Origin: Bacteroidia bacterium
GTDB lineage: Bacteria > Bacteroidota > Ignavibacteria > SZUA-365
Length of the DNA stretch: 64,000 nt
Direction: 5' to 3'
Assembly: GCA_027493955.1 (NCBI GenBank)
Contig: JAOSJT010000001.1
Span: 1,847,131 to 1,911,130 of the forward strand
The position numbers were made by a program, and so were the translations under genes. The notes beneath the pieces were generated by a model. It had not been told where the DNA came from. It saw only the letters and a list, made by a program, of their open reading frames with translations, and did not search any database. Positions 46,501-54,367 of the stretch are shown in pieces (positions within the stretch are counted from its first letter, which is position 1; the number at the start of each line of letters is the position of its first letter).

Positions 46501-46738
46501 CCTGCTCGTCCACATCGAACAGAGCGCCGTGCGGCGAAGAGAACTGGAACGATGGTTCGAAGGCTGGGGTATCTGTCTCGCAGAGTTAAACTATCTGCGC
46601 ACTGGCTATCGCAGCGATTCCCTGCTTGACATACACTATGTCACCGACGACGACATCGCCAAACAGACATCCTATGCGATGAAAATTGATGCGGTGACGG
46701 ATGCCGCGCGCATGCTGCGCTTGACGCGGAAGGAATGA
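43556..46738 (+). CDS. GAF / PEP-pyruvate-binding / nucleotidyltransferase fusion protein
   Basis: This 1060-aa cytoplasmic protein has several parts. The N-terminal 25-150 looks like a degenerate GAF domain. Residues about 345-720 are a pyruvate phosphate dikinase N-terminal (ATP-grasp) domain with GKLGGKSSGLFLA, VIVRSSSLLEDSMNAAFSGKY and IYLLQCRPQS. A following domain (about 740-930) contains LMGPGRWGSRGDIKLG. The last about 110 residues carry a minimal nucleotidyltransferase motif, LFGST...SDIDLLV (about 965-980). The swivelling phosphohistidine domain and the PEP/pyruvate barrel of true dikinases are absent, so classic PEP synthesis is unlikely. The nucleotidyltransferase may modify the host protein, an RNA or a partner. 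The fusion is unusual. Confidence 0.88.
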   Translation: MNKEKSLGDLLYALGERKKELNCLYHVEEVLTQQNVSLDTIFEQTITAIPPGWQYPDICRVRILFGGRAWTSADFHETPWVLSTPILIDDRAEGSIEVFYMNEMRPADEGPFLREERRLVNTIAERIANYVQHQRLKNVFHEWQIMKDQLAEKKRAEWKVILEMLRRTDQNLYTRISRKMLNRMCWAGIPVACELMQRFSARRGNGEQDVFGESNRPRQREELYNFIASSDEIFLIAAEHLSDEDILNLIQKWIKDDKASFLVNSVENLDTSLAEIVDAISRYYHIFPEGIELSPSTELGLRVSLIRRFFTEQLQYINIAKGYLQVNDFFELTKRIVFHQKSHGKLGGKSSGLFLASHILKKETEATGNFQNIRVPKTWYITSDGILSFIHYNNLEEVFNQKYMDIEQVREEYPSIVQVFKNSYFPPEMTKGLAIALDDFGDNPVIVRSSSLLEDSMNAAFSGKYKSLFLANAGSKAERLAALQDAIAEVYASTFGPDPIEYRAERGLIDFHEEMGIMIQEVVGTRVGKYLMPAWSGVAFSNNEFRWSPRIRREDGLIRLVPGLGTRAVDRVGDDYPVLLAPGQPNLRVNVTPDEVVRYSPKKIDVINLASGCFETIDILDLLREAGNDYPGINLIVSQYDGDTIRQPFGFELDFDRDVYAVTFNGLINGTQHIKTLWNMLQTLQKKLNTPVDIEFASDGEHIYLLQCRPQSFTRHNLPAPIPQDIPNRQKLFTANRYVSNGIIPDVTHLVYVNPESYSRLPERIDLVTVGRIVGKLNKILPRRRFILMGPGRWGSRGDIKLGVGVTYSDINNTVMLIEIARQQGNYVPDLSFGTHFFQDLVEASIRYLPLYPDDEDVVFNEVFLRSSRNLLSELLPDYAAYADTVAVIDIPASTGGNVLRILMNAELEQAVAFFTQPSTMSEETRENTHTPTLFVTDHWEWRLRMAERIAASIDAKYFGIRALYLFGSTKNGSAGPASDIDLLVHIEQSAVRRRELERWFEGWGICLAELNYLRTGYRSDSLLDIHYVTDDDIAKQTSYAMKIDAVTDAARMLRLTRKE

Positions 46739-46739
46739 A

Positions 46740-46752
46740 CCCGGTATCCGGG
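46740..46752. terminator. Small palindrome between convergent stops
   Basis: CCCGG-TAT-CCGGG lies exactly between the stop codons of two convergent genes (46738 and 46754). The stem is short and lacks a T-tract, so its role as a terminator is weakly supported. Confidence 0.35.
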
Positions 46753-46753
46753 A

Positions 46754-47614
46754 TCAGAGCAACTCCCTCTCCGCATCGGCGGGATGGTCGGGATCAAAGC
46801 GCACAAGCGCGAGTTCTTTCCCCTTGTGTGCGGCCGAGTAGCACCAGGTCGCACCGAGTTGTTGCTTCCACGTTCCGGTAATCGATGCAGACTCGTGTAT
46901 GTGACCGTGAAGGGAGATGCGCGGAACACGATCAAGTATGAATTTCCGTATTGCGATGCTGCCGACATGTACATCAAGCGGCACATGATCAATAAAACGT
47001 CCGTCCAGGGCCGCGCGGTCCATCACCGTGTCATACGGCGGTGAGTGAAAAAGGCAGATCGTGCGCGAAAGATCGCGGCAATCTGACATTTCTTTCAGAT
47101 CATCCTCGATGGTCCCATAACGAAGGTCGCGCTGGTCACGCGGAACAGTGAGGAAGCCGTCTTCAGGAGAAATGCAGCCGGGATCGACATAGCGGGATAC
47201 ATCGTACCGTTCCCAGTCCTTGCAGCGGAAAGGCGTCGGTGGGACGAAGGCGTAGCCCAGTACGTCATAGTCCCGCAGCGCCTGAATTCGTCCATGTGCA
47301 TAGGTCCAAAGTCCATGATCCTCGGTCGCGATCAGCGCGTCTTCGTGTGTGCGGGCATCGTCGTTTCCGGGAATCAGAAAAATCGCCGGATAGTCCTCGC
47401 GCAACCGGGAGCGCAGTTCGTCCAGACGAACAACGAGAAAATCCCTGATAAAGTCGTTTACCACAGGATAGACTCCCGCCGCCGAGCGTCGCACGGCGGG
47501 CAACAGATCGCCGCCGAGAAAGACGGCTTGGGGAAGTTCGCGCTCAATGGCGTCGAAAAGCGCGAGCCAGCGCCGCTCATGCCCATGGATATCCGAGGCA
47601 AACAGGCAGCGCAT
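46754..47614 (-). CDS. Calcineurin-like metallophosphoesterase
   Basis: This 286-aa protein has the metal-binding motifs of the calcineurin-like phosphoesterase family: SDIHGH (Asp8, His10), FLGGDLLPA, IPGNDDARTHED and GHIHES. Such enzymes hydrolyse phosphomono- or diesters with two metal ions. The exact substrate cannot be assigned. The ATG at 47614 shares one base with the stop of the barrel-protein gene (TGATG), so the two are coupled. The open frame upstream of it is a shadow of that gene. No signal peptide is present, so it acts in the cytoplasm. Confidence 0.9.
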   Translation of the reverse strand: MRCLFASDIHGHERRWLALFDAIERELPQAVFLGGDLLPAVRRSAAGVYPVVNDFIRDFLVVRLDELRSRLREDYPAIFLIPGNDDARTHEDALIATEDHGLWTYAHGRIQALRDYDVLGYAFVPPTPFRCKDWERYDVSRYVDPGCISPEDGFLTVPRDQRDLRYGTIEDDLKEMSDCRDLSRTICLFHSPPYDTVMDRAALDGRFIDHVPLDVHVGSIAIRKFILDRVPRISLHGHIHESASITGTWKQQLGATWCYSAAHKGKELALVRFDPDHPADAERELL

Positions 47615-48243
47615 CAGCGGCGACGTGATCCGAAATACCAGGTGACGCCGAGTTGGGCGAAGGAATAGCCGTCGCGATCGTCTCCTTGCACGAGCAAATC
47701 CCAGCGATCCGTGGAGGTGTACGCGACGCCGAGCAGCGCGCGCACACCGAAGTTGCGTCCGGACACCACTTCGAAACCAGCAGCGAGCGACCACGACAGA
47801 TGCAGTCGTTGAGGGATGGAGTACACAACATCGTCCATGCGCAGTTCGGGTGCGATGGACAGCACACCACCACGAATTTGCAGCAACGGATACAGCGCCC
47901 CGCGCAGGAGAGGTGCGCGGAACTCGGTCAGAAAACCTGCCGCGAGGAAATCGGTGTTGGCTTCGCGCCGTAGCGTCGTAGAGCGCAGCATACCACCCGT
48001 ACCGTATATCCCGATGGCGATGTTCTGGTTGACAAGCTTGGACAATTCCACGCCACCCAGAGGTCGGAAGTGGTAATCCTTGCTGTCGCGGGTATTGTCA
48101 TCGCCAAGCACGCCGACACCACCCTCCAGTCCTATGCGCCAGGAGCCATCGCGGGGAGCGTACATCAATCTCCGGGATTGTGCAAACCCTTCCGCCGCGG
48201 AGAACAGAAAGAGCCCGATAAGCAAGGCGACAATATGTTTCAT
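47614..48243 (-). CDS. Small outer-membrane beta-barrel protein
   Basis: This 209-aa exported protein has a signal peptide (MKHIVALLIGLFLFSAAEGFAQ). The rest is alternating strands (IGLEGGVGVLG, IAIGIYGTGGML, SFAQLGVTWYFG), consistent with an 8-stranded barrel of the OmpX/OmpW/outer-membrane-protein-beta-barrel type. Several residues around 40-65 resemble the LGGDDNTRD...FRPLGGVEL pattern of such proteins. Function is unknown. It is the first gene of a two-gene unit with the phosphoesterase. Confidence 0.85.
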   Translation of the reverse strand: MKHIVALLIGLFLFSAAEGFAQSRRLMYAPRDGSWRIGLEGGVGVLGDDNTRDSKDYHFRPLGGVELSKLVNQNIAIGIYGTGGMLRSTTLRREANTDFLAAGFLTEFRAPLLRGALYPLLQIRGGVLSIAPELRMDDVVYSIPQRLHLSWSLAAGFEVVSGRNFGVRALLGVAYTSTDRWDLLVQGDDRDGYSFAQLGVTWYFGSRRR

Positions 48244-48346
48244 AGGAAATCCCGTAGATTATAACCTGTCATGCCGAAAGGTACCACACGCGGCCGGGAC
48301 GGAATTCTTCGTGCCCCCACAATAAGAAAAAAGATCATGGACTGCA

Positions 48347-49021
48347 ATGGCATCACCGACACTCTTTCATACTGAATCACTGGCGCAACGACGCGGACGC
48401 ATGGGAAAAGTCCTGCGTGCCCTGCGCACAGTCTTCCCGGCTCCTGCTTGTGCCCTGGTGCACGACGATCCGTTGCAGTTACTGATAGCGACGATACTTT
48501 CCGCGCAGTGCACGGACGAGCGCGTGAATATGGTGACGCCCTCACTTTTCGCCGCCTGGCCCACGGCACGCGCACTGGCGGACGCGGATGTGGAAGAAAT
48601 CGCTGAGGTGATTCGCAGCACGGGCTTCTTTCAGAATAAATCCCGCAACATCAAAGCCTGCTGTCAACGGCTGATGGAGGTCCACGACGGAGAGGTTCCG
48701 CGCACGATGGAGGAACTCACCGCGCTGCCCGGTGTTGGACGGAAAACTGCGAACGTCGTGCTGGGCAACGCCTTCGGCATACCGGGCTTCCCCGTGGACA
48801 CACATGTCACGCGTATCTCCAATCTCCTCGAACTCACCGATTCGGATGATCCGGTGGTGATTGAGCGCCATCTCTGTGAGATAACACCGAAGAAACACTG
48901 GACTGATGCCAGCCATCTCTTCATCCTCCATGGCCGCGCCACCTGCATTGCACGACGTCCCCGCTGCGGCGAATGCGTCATCGCCCGGTGGTGTCCGGCT
49001 TCGGTAAAGAGTGAAGAGTAA
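48347..49021 (+). CDS. nth: Endonuclease III
   Basis: This 224-aa base-excision-repair glycosylase/AP lyase removes oxidised pyrimidines. The helix-hairpin-helix LPGVGRKTANVVLG contains the catalytic Lys133, Asp151 lies in PVDTHV, and the 4Fe-4S cluster ligands are Cys200, 207, 210 and 216 (C-x6-C-x2-C-x5-C). The length is near the usual 210-220. The ribosome-binding site before ATG 48347 is weak; ATG at residue 19 is an alternative. Unusually, the last four codons (KSEE) and the stop codon are made of a TAAAGAG/TGAAGAG heptamer repeat. Confidence 0.97.
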   Translation: MASPTLFHTESLAQRRGRMGKVLRALRTVFPAPACALVHDDPLQLLIATILSAQCTDERVNMVTPSLFAAWPTARALADADVEEIAEVIRSTGFFQNKSRNIKACCQRLMEVHDGEVPRTMEELTALPGVGRKTANVVLGNAFGIPGFPVDTHVTRISNLLELTDSDDPVVIERHLCEITPKKHWTDASHLFILHGRATCIARRPRCGECVIARWCPASVKSEE

Positions 49022-49095
49022 AGAGTATAGGATGGAGAGGTCCGATGAACTGACGCCTCCAGGCTCTTCACTCTTCACTCTTTACTCTTCACTCA
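49005..49095. terminator. Inverted heptamer repeats forming a bidirectional hairpin
   Basis: TAAAGAG, TGAAGAG and TAAAGAG units (49005-49025) face CTCTTCA, CTCTTCA, CTCTTTA and CTCTTCA units (49074-49101). About 16 bp pair perfectly, with a 45-50-base loop. It sits between the convergent nth and peptidase genes and may terminate both. Confidence 0.55.
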
Positions 49096-50184
49096 TCATG
49101 AATCACTCCGGTCCGCGCTGAGTCGCAGAAGTTCCACGACCATAGTGACGGCTTTCTCCATGTCCGCGACGTGGATGTGCTCGTCGGTGGAATGCTCGAG
49201 TCGGGCGCCGATGCCGACGACGGCCATTTCAATGCCCATATTGTTGTATATGGACGCGTCGGTGAAACCGGTGATGAAGGTCGTCGTTGCGTTGACGCCC
49301 GCGGTGGCCAGTGCCTGAACGGCCGCACGTACGGTCCACGAGTCATCGGGAATACTGACAGCTTTGCAGAGATTGTTGATGACGATTTCTGCCGATGCGC
49401 CCGTCGCCTGCACTTCACGTTCGATGATGGAACGCATTTCTTCCGCGAGTGCCGCCGCCTTCTCATGCTGTAAACTGCGGCACTCGGCGAGGAATTTCGC
49501 CCTGTCCGGAACACCGTTGCGAATAATGCCTCCCTCAATCACACCGACGTTGGCCGTGGTATCGTCGTCGAGACGTCCCAGCCGGAGTGCGGCGATCGCT
49601 CTCGCGGCCGCCTGAATCGCGTTGATGCCCTTCTCCGGTTCCATGCCCGCATGCGCCGCGCGCCCCGTCACGAATACATCGATGGCGAAATACGAGGGAC
49701 CGCCCACGACAATGGTATCGAGTGTGTCGTTGTCCAGGAGAAAACCCTGCCTCGCGGTAATGCGGCTGTAGTCCAGATTTTTCACACCGTGCAGTCCGAT
49801 TTCCTCTTCACGGCTGATGGCGATTTCCACGGGCGGCCGGACCTCCGCGATGCGCAGCGCCTCGAGCATTTCGGCGATGCCTGCCTTGTCGTCCGCGGCG
49901 AGAATGGTGTCGCCCTTGGAGCGGATGACGCCGTCTTCGAGCACGGGATCGATACCGACACCGGGCTTGACGGTATCCGCATGGCAGGAGAGCAAAATGG
50001 GGATGGTCTGATCGGAACCCTTCGCGGGCAGTTTGGCGATGAGATTGCCATAGTCGTCCGTCTCCGCTTCGGCACCGAGTGCTTCGAATTCGCGCTTTAG
50101 ATACGCGATCATTTCCGCTTCGTTTCCGGACTCGCTCGGTATGCGAACCATTTCCATAAACTGCTGTATCATGCGCTCGGACAT
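49096..50184 (-). CDS. M20-family peptidase (PepT-like di-/tripeptidase)
   Basis: This 362-aa zinc metallopeptidase of the M20/M42 kind has its metal and catalytic residues in SCHADTV (His68, Asp70), ILAADDKAG (Asp98/Asp99) and SREEEIGLHG (Glu127/128). The dimerisation domain carries GRAAHAGMEPEKGINAI. These enzymes hydrolyse short peptides or N-acyl amino acids in the cytoplasm, and the sequence is closest in feel to PepT-like tripeptidases. ATG 50184 follows AGAGGTACTCG; longer in-frame extension is unsupported. It ends within a heptamer repeat tract shared with nth. Confidence 0.92.
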   Translation of the reverse strand: MSERMIQQFMEMVRIPSESGNEAEMIAYLKREFEALGAEAETDDYGNLIAKLPAKGSDQTIPILLSCHADTVKPGVGIDPVLEDGVIRSKGDTILAADDKAGIAEMLEALRIAEVRPPVEIAISREEEIGLHGVKNLDYSRITARQGFLLDNDTLDTIVVGGPSYFAIDVFVTGRAAHAGMEPEKGINAIQAAARAIAALRLGRLDDDTTANVGVIEGGIIRNGVPDRAKFLAECRSLQHEKAAALAEEMRSIIEREVQATGASAEIVINNLCKAVSIPDDSWTVRAAVQALATAGVNATTTFITGFTDASIYNNMGIEMAVVGIGARLEHSTDEHIHVADMEKAVTMVVELLRLSADRSDS

Positions 50185-50259
50185 CGAGTACCTCTGTGTT
50201 TGACGGTGGAGAAGGTGCGGACCGCGCGTGACGCGTCCCGCCACGTTTGTGTATCGGAG

Positions 50260-51126
50260 TTATTTGAATCGGATTTCGATTTCGTCGGCGGAGTCGAACG
50301 TGATACCAGGAATTTTCGACACCAGCTCTTTCATCTGCGCGGGAGTGAGATCCTCCATGGCCTCGAGCTGCTTGATCGTTTCTTCGTTTTCCATCAGCTT
50401 CGAGAAATCTATGTCGAGTATGGTAATGGTACTCCCGTCGCGGTAACTCGCGTTCGTGCCGACGATATCTCCGTCGATCTGTACGCGAATCGAGACGCGC
50501 ATCTCGGAGAAGATCTTTTTCATCTCCTCGGAAGCCGCCTCGTCCGGTTGGCTCTGCTCCTCTTGCGTCGGTACGGGCTCGGGCGTCTCCGCAGTGTTTG
50601 CTTCATTCTTCTCGTCCATCGCGGGCGGGCGAATAATCAGCCGCGAGGGCGACCCTTTCGTGAACGTAAACAGAACGAGATCATCGGCATCATCGCCTTC
50701 CTCGATCACTTGCCCCGGCATGTCCGGCAGGGCTGCCGCGGGATTGGAGTTGAGTTTCAGCGCGTTGATGTTGCTGAAAGCGTATTCAGCGCTATACCCG
50801 CTCTTCCCCTCCGTGTCGATGCGTTCGTGAGAAAGATAGCGCACGCCCTCTCCGTAGCTCGCGGCACGTGAGCGAATTTCGTCCTCCGAGAAAATGTCCG
50901 GCGGCGGCGGCGGTGGCGGCGCTTCGGCGCCTTCTTCCGCCTCCCCCTGATTCATCGCCTGGGCCAGCTCCATCATCGGGAGCAGAACGTCGGAGTTCAG
51001 TTTCACGGTTTCGCGCAGCGTGCCGCTGCCGTCCGGACGGACCTTGACCAGAAGATGCGTCTCGATACAGCCGGTGGAAATGAGCAGCAGGAGCGCGGCG
51101 AACACGGGGAATACATATCGTTTCAT
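50260..51126 (-). CDS. Lipoprotein of unknown function
   Basis: This 288-aa exported protein has a lipobox LISTGC at its N-terminus (MKRYVFPVFAALLLLISTGC), so it should be a lipoprotein. It is acidic, with a polyproline run (APPPPPPPDIF) near residue 80 and a central low-complexity acidic linker (about 185-210) separating two halves. No family was recognised. The early segment ETHLLVKVRPDGSGTL resembles other bacterial lipoproteins of unknown role. ATG 51126 was chosen because it directly precedes the signal peptide; 20 in-frame upstream codons are unsupported. Confidence 0.82.
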   Translation of the reverse strand: MKRYVFPVFAALLLLISTGCIETHLLVKVRPDGSGTLRETVKLNSDVLLPMMELAQAMNQGEAEEGAEAPPPPPPPDIFSEDEIRSRAASYGEGVRYLSHERIDTEGKSGYSAEYAFSNINALKLNSNPAAALPDMPGQVIEEGDDADDLVLFTFTKGSPSRLIIRPPAMDEKNEANTAETPEPVPTQEEQSQPDEAASEEMKKIFSEMRVSIRVQIDGDIVGTNASYRDGSTITILDIDFSKLMENEETIKQLEAMEDLTPAQMKELVSKIPGITFDSADEIEIRFK

Positions 51127-51357
51127 GGTGGTGTTCCGATGGGTTGGTGTATGTGCAAATGTACGCAGGGATACAAGGCGAGCCAAGCAGGGTACACTGA
51201 CGGAAGGTGAAACGGATGGATCCGGATGCGGCTGGAGAACCGGACACCGGACACTTTACCTGGTATGCTCCGAAGATGCGTGTCGCGGAATTCTCACGGA
51301 CTCTCCGTGTACATCGCTGTCAATGTTCGCACGCTTGTACGTGTTCACCTTTCAGCA

Positions 51358-53082
51358 CTACCCCCCTGCCTCGATCAGGTAGCGTTTGATTTTTTGCGTA
51401 GTCGTTTTCTCGAATTCCGTATCCTTGACCGTCACCCGCCGGATTTGCTTATATACCGGAAGCTGTTCGTTCAGTTTGCGTATCTGTTCGTCGAGAAGTT
51501 TCCGTACGTACACTTCCGTGACTTCCTCACCCTTGTTCCGGGCGTGCTCGTACACGGCGTTGGCGTCGGGAACGATCATGGTCGCGATCAATTCGTTGCC
51601 GTCGTCACTCTTGCTTCCGTATACGACGCATTCGAGGACGAACGGGAGTTTGGCGATGCGTTCTTCGATTTCCTCGGGGAAGACATTTTTCCCGTTGCGG
51701 GCGATAATGACGTTTTTCTTTCGGCCGTTGATGTGAAGAAAACCATCCTCATCGATGAAGCCGAAATCGCCCGTGTAAAACCACCCGTCGCGCAGCACCT
51801 CCGCTGTCGCTGTTTCGTTTTTGTAATATCCCAGCATGATGCTGTCGCCCCGGGCGACAATCTCTCCGCGTCCCTCGTTGTCCGGATCCTCGATACGGAG
51901 CGCGACGCCGGGTAAAGGCAGTCCCGCCGCATCATCGCGGTATTTACGTAGACGATTGAGCGCGAGAATCGGAGAACACTCGGTCAATCCATAGCCCTGC
52001 AGGAAGGTGAAACCCAGAGCCCTGAAGCCCTGCGCGACGTGGGGATCCGGAGCGGCGCCGCCCACAATGAGCATGCGTATGTGACCGCCAAAACGTTCGT
52101 GGACCTCCGCGAACAGCTTCCGCCGCACCCCTCCGACACCAACAGCCTCGAGTATGGATATGACGCCCTGAAGCGGTTTCATCACCGCCGAAGCGATGCG
52201 TTTCTCCGCTATCGCCTGCGAAATCCGTCGATACATCTTTTCGAAAAGCAACGGCACTCCCAGCACGACGGTGGGACGTACCGTGGTCATGTCCTCAGCC
52301 ACGGTTTTCAGTGAGCGGGCATAATGTACCGAGGCACCCTTCACAAGCGGACAGAGAAAACCGCAGGTACATTCGTAGGTGTGATGCATCGGCAATACGG
52401 AAAGAAAGCGATCCGTCTCGGGTATCTCGAGCATCTGCAGCATGGCGCGCAAATTAGAGCAGATGTTACGCTGCGAGAGCATAACGCCCTTGGCATGGCC
52501 CATAGACCCGGATGTGAAAACGATGACCGCCATCGCTGCGGGATCGATCGCGGGAAAGGGATTATCCTCCGACGGCAGCGGTTGCCCATCGATCAGTTCC
52601 TTCATCGAGTGAATCACTTCCCGGCGGGCGGGAAGGTCCATGTCTATGAGCGTATCGAGCTTCGACACACTGCGCTCGAACGCACTGAACATTTCACGGA
52701 ACGATTCCGTAAACACCGCCGCACGCGAATCGGACGCGTGAAGGATGGTGAGAATTTCGTTTTCCTTCAGATTTCTGTCGATGGGAACAACGACGAAATT
52801 GAAACAGGTGATTGCCAGATACGCGATGCCCCACTGTACGCGGTTTTCACCGATCAGCGCAACGTGATCACGCTCCTTCAGACCGAGAGCGCGTAATGCC
52901 CGACCGAAACGCACGACGTGGCGGTACAACTGCGCGTACGTCGCCTGCTGTATTGGCGTCGGCAACAGATCCGACAATGCGGGCCTGTCCGCATGCGTCA
53001 CAAGACCGTTGCGCAGGATGTCCTGCAAGGACCGCAGTTCGGGGACGGGATACAGCGGATACTCTTCCTTGGGATATTTCAT
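51358..53082 (-). CDS. AMP-forming acyl-CoA synthetase (long-chain fatty acid-CoA ligase family)
   Basis: This 574-aa ANL-superfamily enzyme activates a carboxylic acid as acyl-AMP and then acyl-CoA. Motifs: the P-loop-like VIVFTSGSMGHAKGVMLS, QGYGLTECSP, YTGDFGFIDEDGFLHINGRKK, and the catalytic Lys region near the end (TQKIKRYL). Members with similar motifs are long-chain fatty acid-CoA ligases, but chain length is not certain. ATG 53082 follows TGGAGCGGCC; an upstream in-frame ATG at 53157 is unlikely. It stands as a single gene facing downstream of a repeat-rich region. Confidence 0.93.
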   Translation of the reverse strand: MKYPKEEYPLYPVPELRSLQDILRNGLVTHADRPALSDLLPTPIQQATYAQLYRHVVRFGRALRALGLKERDHVALIGENRVQWGIAYLAITCFNFVVVPIDRNLKENEILTILHASDSRAAVFTESFREMFSAFERSVSKLDTLIDMDLPARREVIHSMKELIDGQPLPSEDNPFPAIDPAAMAVIVFTSGSMGHAKGVMLSQRNICSNLRAMLQMLEIPETDRFLSVLPMHHTYECTCGFLCPLVKGASVHYARSLKTVAEDMTTVRPTVVLGVPLLFEKMYRRISQAIAEKRIASAVMKPLQGVISILEAVGVGGVRRKLFAEVHERFGGHIRMLIVGGAAPDPHVAQGFRALGFTFLQGYGLTECSPILALNRLRKYRDDAAGLPLPGVALRIEDPDNEGRGEIVARGDSIMLGYYKNETATAEVLRDGWFYTGDFGFIDEDGFLHINGRKKNVIIARNGKNVFPEEIEERIAKLPFVLECVVYGSKSDDGNELIATMIVPDANAVYEHARNKGEEVTEVYVRKLLDEQIRKLNEQLPVYKQIRRVTVKDTEFEKTTTQKIKRYLIEAGG

Positions 53083-53332
53083 GGCCGCTCCAGGTGCTTT
53101 CTTTGAGAATATCTGATCCTGAATCGGGAATATCACGAATATCGCACTCGGATTCAAGCCCGGAAAGTTTTCCGGTGTATGTTTGACTCAAGCTTGCGCT
53201 GTGCGGTTAATAGGGTCTCGTTAAAAGTCGAAGACTCGCCTCGGCGAGGTGAAAAGGAGGAAAACCCGGCTATGCCGGATTGTTCGTGCAACGTCCCTGC
53301 TGATGCGGGATCGCTGCGATCACCCAAGTCCC

Positions 53333-53390
53333 GATTAACGATTAACGATTCTCGATTAACGATTAACGATTAACGATTAACGATTAACGA
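53333..53390 (+). repeat. GATTAAC heptanucleotide tandem repeat
   Basis: There are eight successive heptamers of GATTAAC (the third is GATTCTC), immediately before a palindromic element copy. Length variation by slippage would be expected. Confidence 0.95.
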
Positions 53391-53399
53391 ACCGGAACC

Positions 53400-53501
53400 G
53401 AGACGTTGCCGCGAAGACGTTGGGCCAAGTCCGCGGCCGTCACGCCGGATTCATCGCGCAACGTCTCTTCGCATGCAAGGTCTCTACAAAGGCAACGTCT
53501 C
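53400..53501 (+). repeat. GAGACGTTGC palindromic-end element, copy 1
   Basis: A 68-bp core (53400-53467) begins GAGACGTTGC and ends with its inverse GCAACGTCTC. The 3' arm then recurs at 53475 (one mismatch) and 53492, so it is present three times at a 17-bp period. The core includes GACGTTGGG and GCGGCCGTCACGCCGGA. Near-identical copies lie at 60196 and 60294. Confidence 0.9.
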
Positions 53502-53517
53502 TACGAAGGACCTTCTC

Positions 53518-53542
53518 CCATTGTCCATTGTCCATTATCCAT
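53518..53542 (+). repeat. CCATTGT/CCATTAT heptamer repeat
   Basis: Three heptamers and a partial fourth, the complement of the TGGATAA/TGGACAA family at 58763. It sits just downstream of the ZIP transporter stop codon. Confidence 0.8.
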
Positions 53543-53549
53543 CACCCCG

Positions 53550-54365
53550 TCACATCAACAGCAGCAAGCTCAGCGCCATGACTATCATGCCGGCGATCAG
53601 ACCGTAAATCGCGAGATGATGCTCGCCATATTCGCGTGCGCCGGGGAGAAGCTCATCGAGGGAGATAAACACCATGATTCCGGCAACGGAGGCGAACACC
53701 ACGCCGAATACGATTTCACTGAAAAACTGCATCAGGATGAAATAGCCTATCACCGCGCCGAGGGGTTCCGCGAGTCCCGAGGCGAAGGAGAGAAAAAACG
53801 CCTTGCCTCGGTTTGCCGTCGCATAGAAAATCGGAATGGACACCGCGATTCCTTCAGGAATGTTGTGTATGGCAACCGCGATTGCGATGGGTATGCCGAG
53901 ATTGGGATCCTCCATGGCGGAAAGGAAGGTCGCCAGCCCCTCGGGGAAATTGTGGATGGCAATCGCAATGGCGGAGAACATACCCACCCGCATCAGACGG
54001 TCCATGTTCTGTACTTTTGCCGGTCCGTCGGGCATCTCCTCCACTTTGTGCATCTCATGCGGATTTTCCGCCGAAGGCACCATTTTATCGATGATTGCGA
54101 TGAGAAAGATGCCACCGAAAAATCCGCCGACGGTGGCCCAGCTCCCGCCTGTGTAGCCCAGAACCTCCACGAGAGAATCCTTCGCTTTGACGAAGATTTC
54201 CACCATCGAGACGTAAATCATCACGCCCGCGGAGAAACCCATGCTAAGGGAAAGAAATTTGGTGCTTGTTCTTTTTGCGAAAAACGCCAGCGCGCTGCCG
54301 ATACCGGTAGATAAGCCGGCGAACACCGTCAGGCCGAATGCGAGTAACAGATTGGTGGTATCCAT
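53550..54365 (-). CDS. ZIP-family metal transporter (ZupT-like)
   Basis: This 271-aa inner-membrane protein has about eight helices and the paired metal-binding motifs of the ZIP/ZupT family, AIHNFPEG and AIHNIPEG, on helices 4 and 5. ZIP proteins import zinc or related divalent cations into the cytoplasm. The cytoplasmic loop (about 95-125) has His/Glu residues (ENPHEMHKVEE). ATG 54365 is used; a TTG six bases earlier overlaps the CDF stop as TTGA. Neither has a clear Shine-Dalgarno, so expression probably depends on coupling to the CDF gene. That an importer and an exporter family are coupled is noteworthy. Confidence 0.9.
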   Translation of the reverse strand: MDTTNLLLAFGLTVFAGLSTGIGSALAFFAKRTSTKFLSLSMGFSAGVMIYVSMVEIFVKAKDSLVEVLGYTGGSWATVGGFFGGIFLIAIIDKMVPSAENPHEMHKVEEMPDGPAKVQNMDRLMRVGMFSAIAIAIHNFPEGLATFLSAMEDPNLGIPIAIAVAIHNIPEGIAVSIPIFYATANRGKAFFLSFASGLAEPLGAVIGYFILMQFFSEIVFGVVFASVAGIMVFISLDELLPGAREYGEHHLAIYGLIAGMIVMALSLLLLM

Positions 54366-54367
54366 GC

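Larger units (their letters stand above)
53083..53549. other. Repeat-filled intergenic region
   Basis: This 467-bp stretch has no credible gene. It holds a decayed copy of the GAGACGTTGC element (about 53226-53300), a GATTAAC heptamer tract, a good copy of the element, and a CCATTGT heptamer tract. Small open frames here translate the repeats. Confidence 0.7.

Noticed and set aside
53333..53390. Possible CRISPR or regulatory direct repeats
   Set aside because: This is a simple 7-bp tandem tract with no spacers.
53406..54314. Plus-strand 302-codon reading frame
   Set aside because: It begins in the palindromic element (MPRRRWA...) and then runs antisense through the ZIP transporter gene, with no ribosome-binding site.
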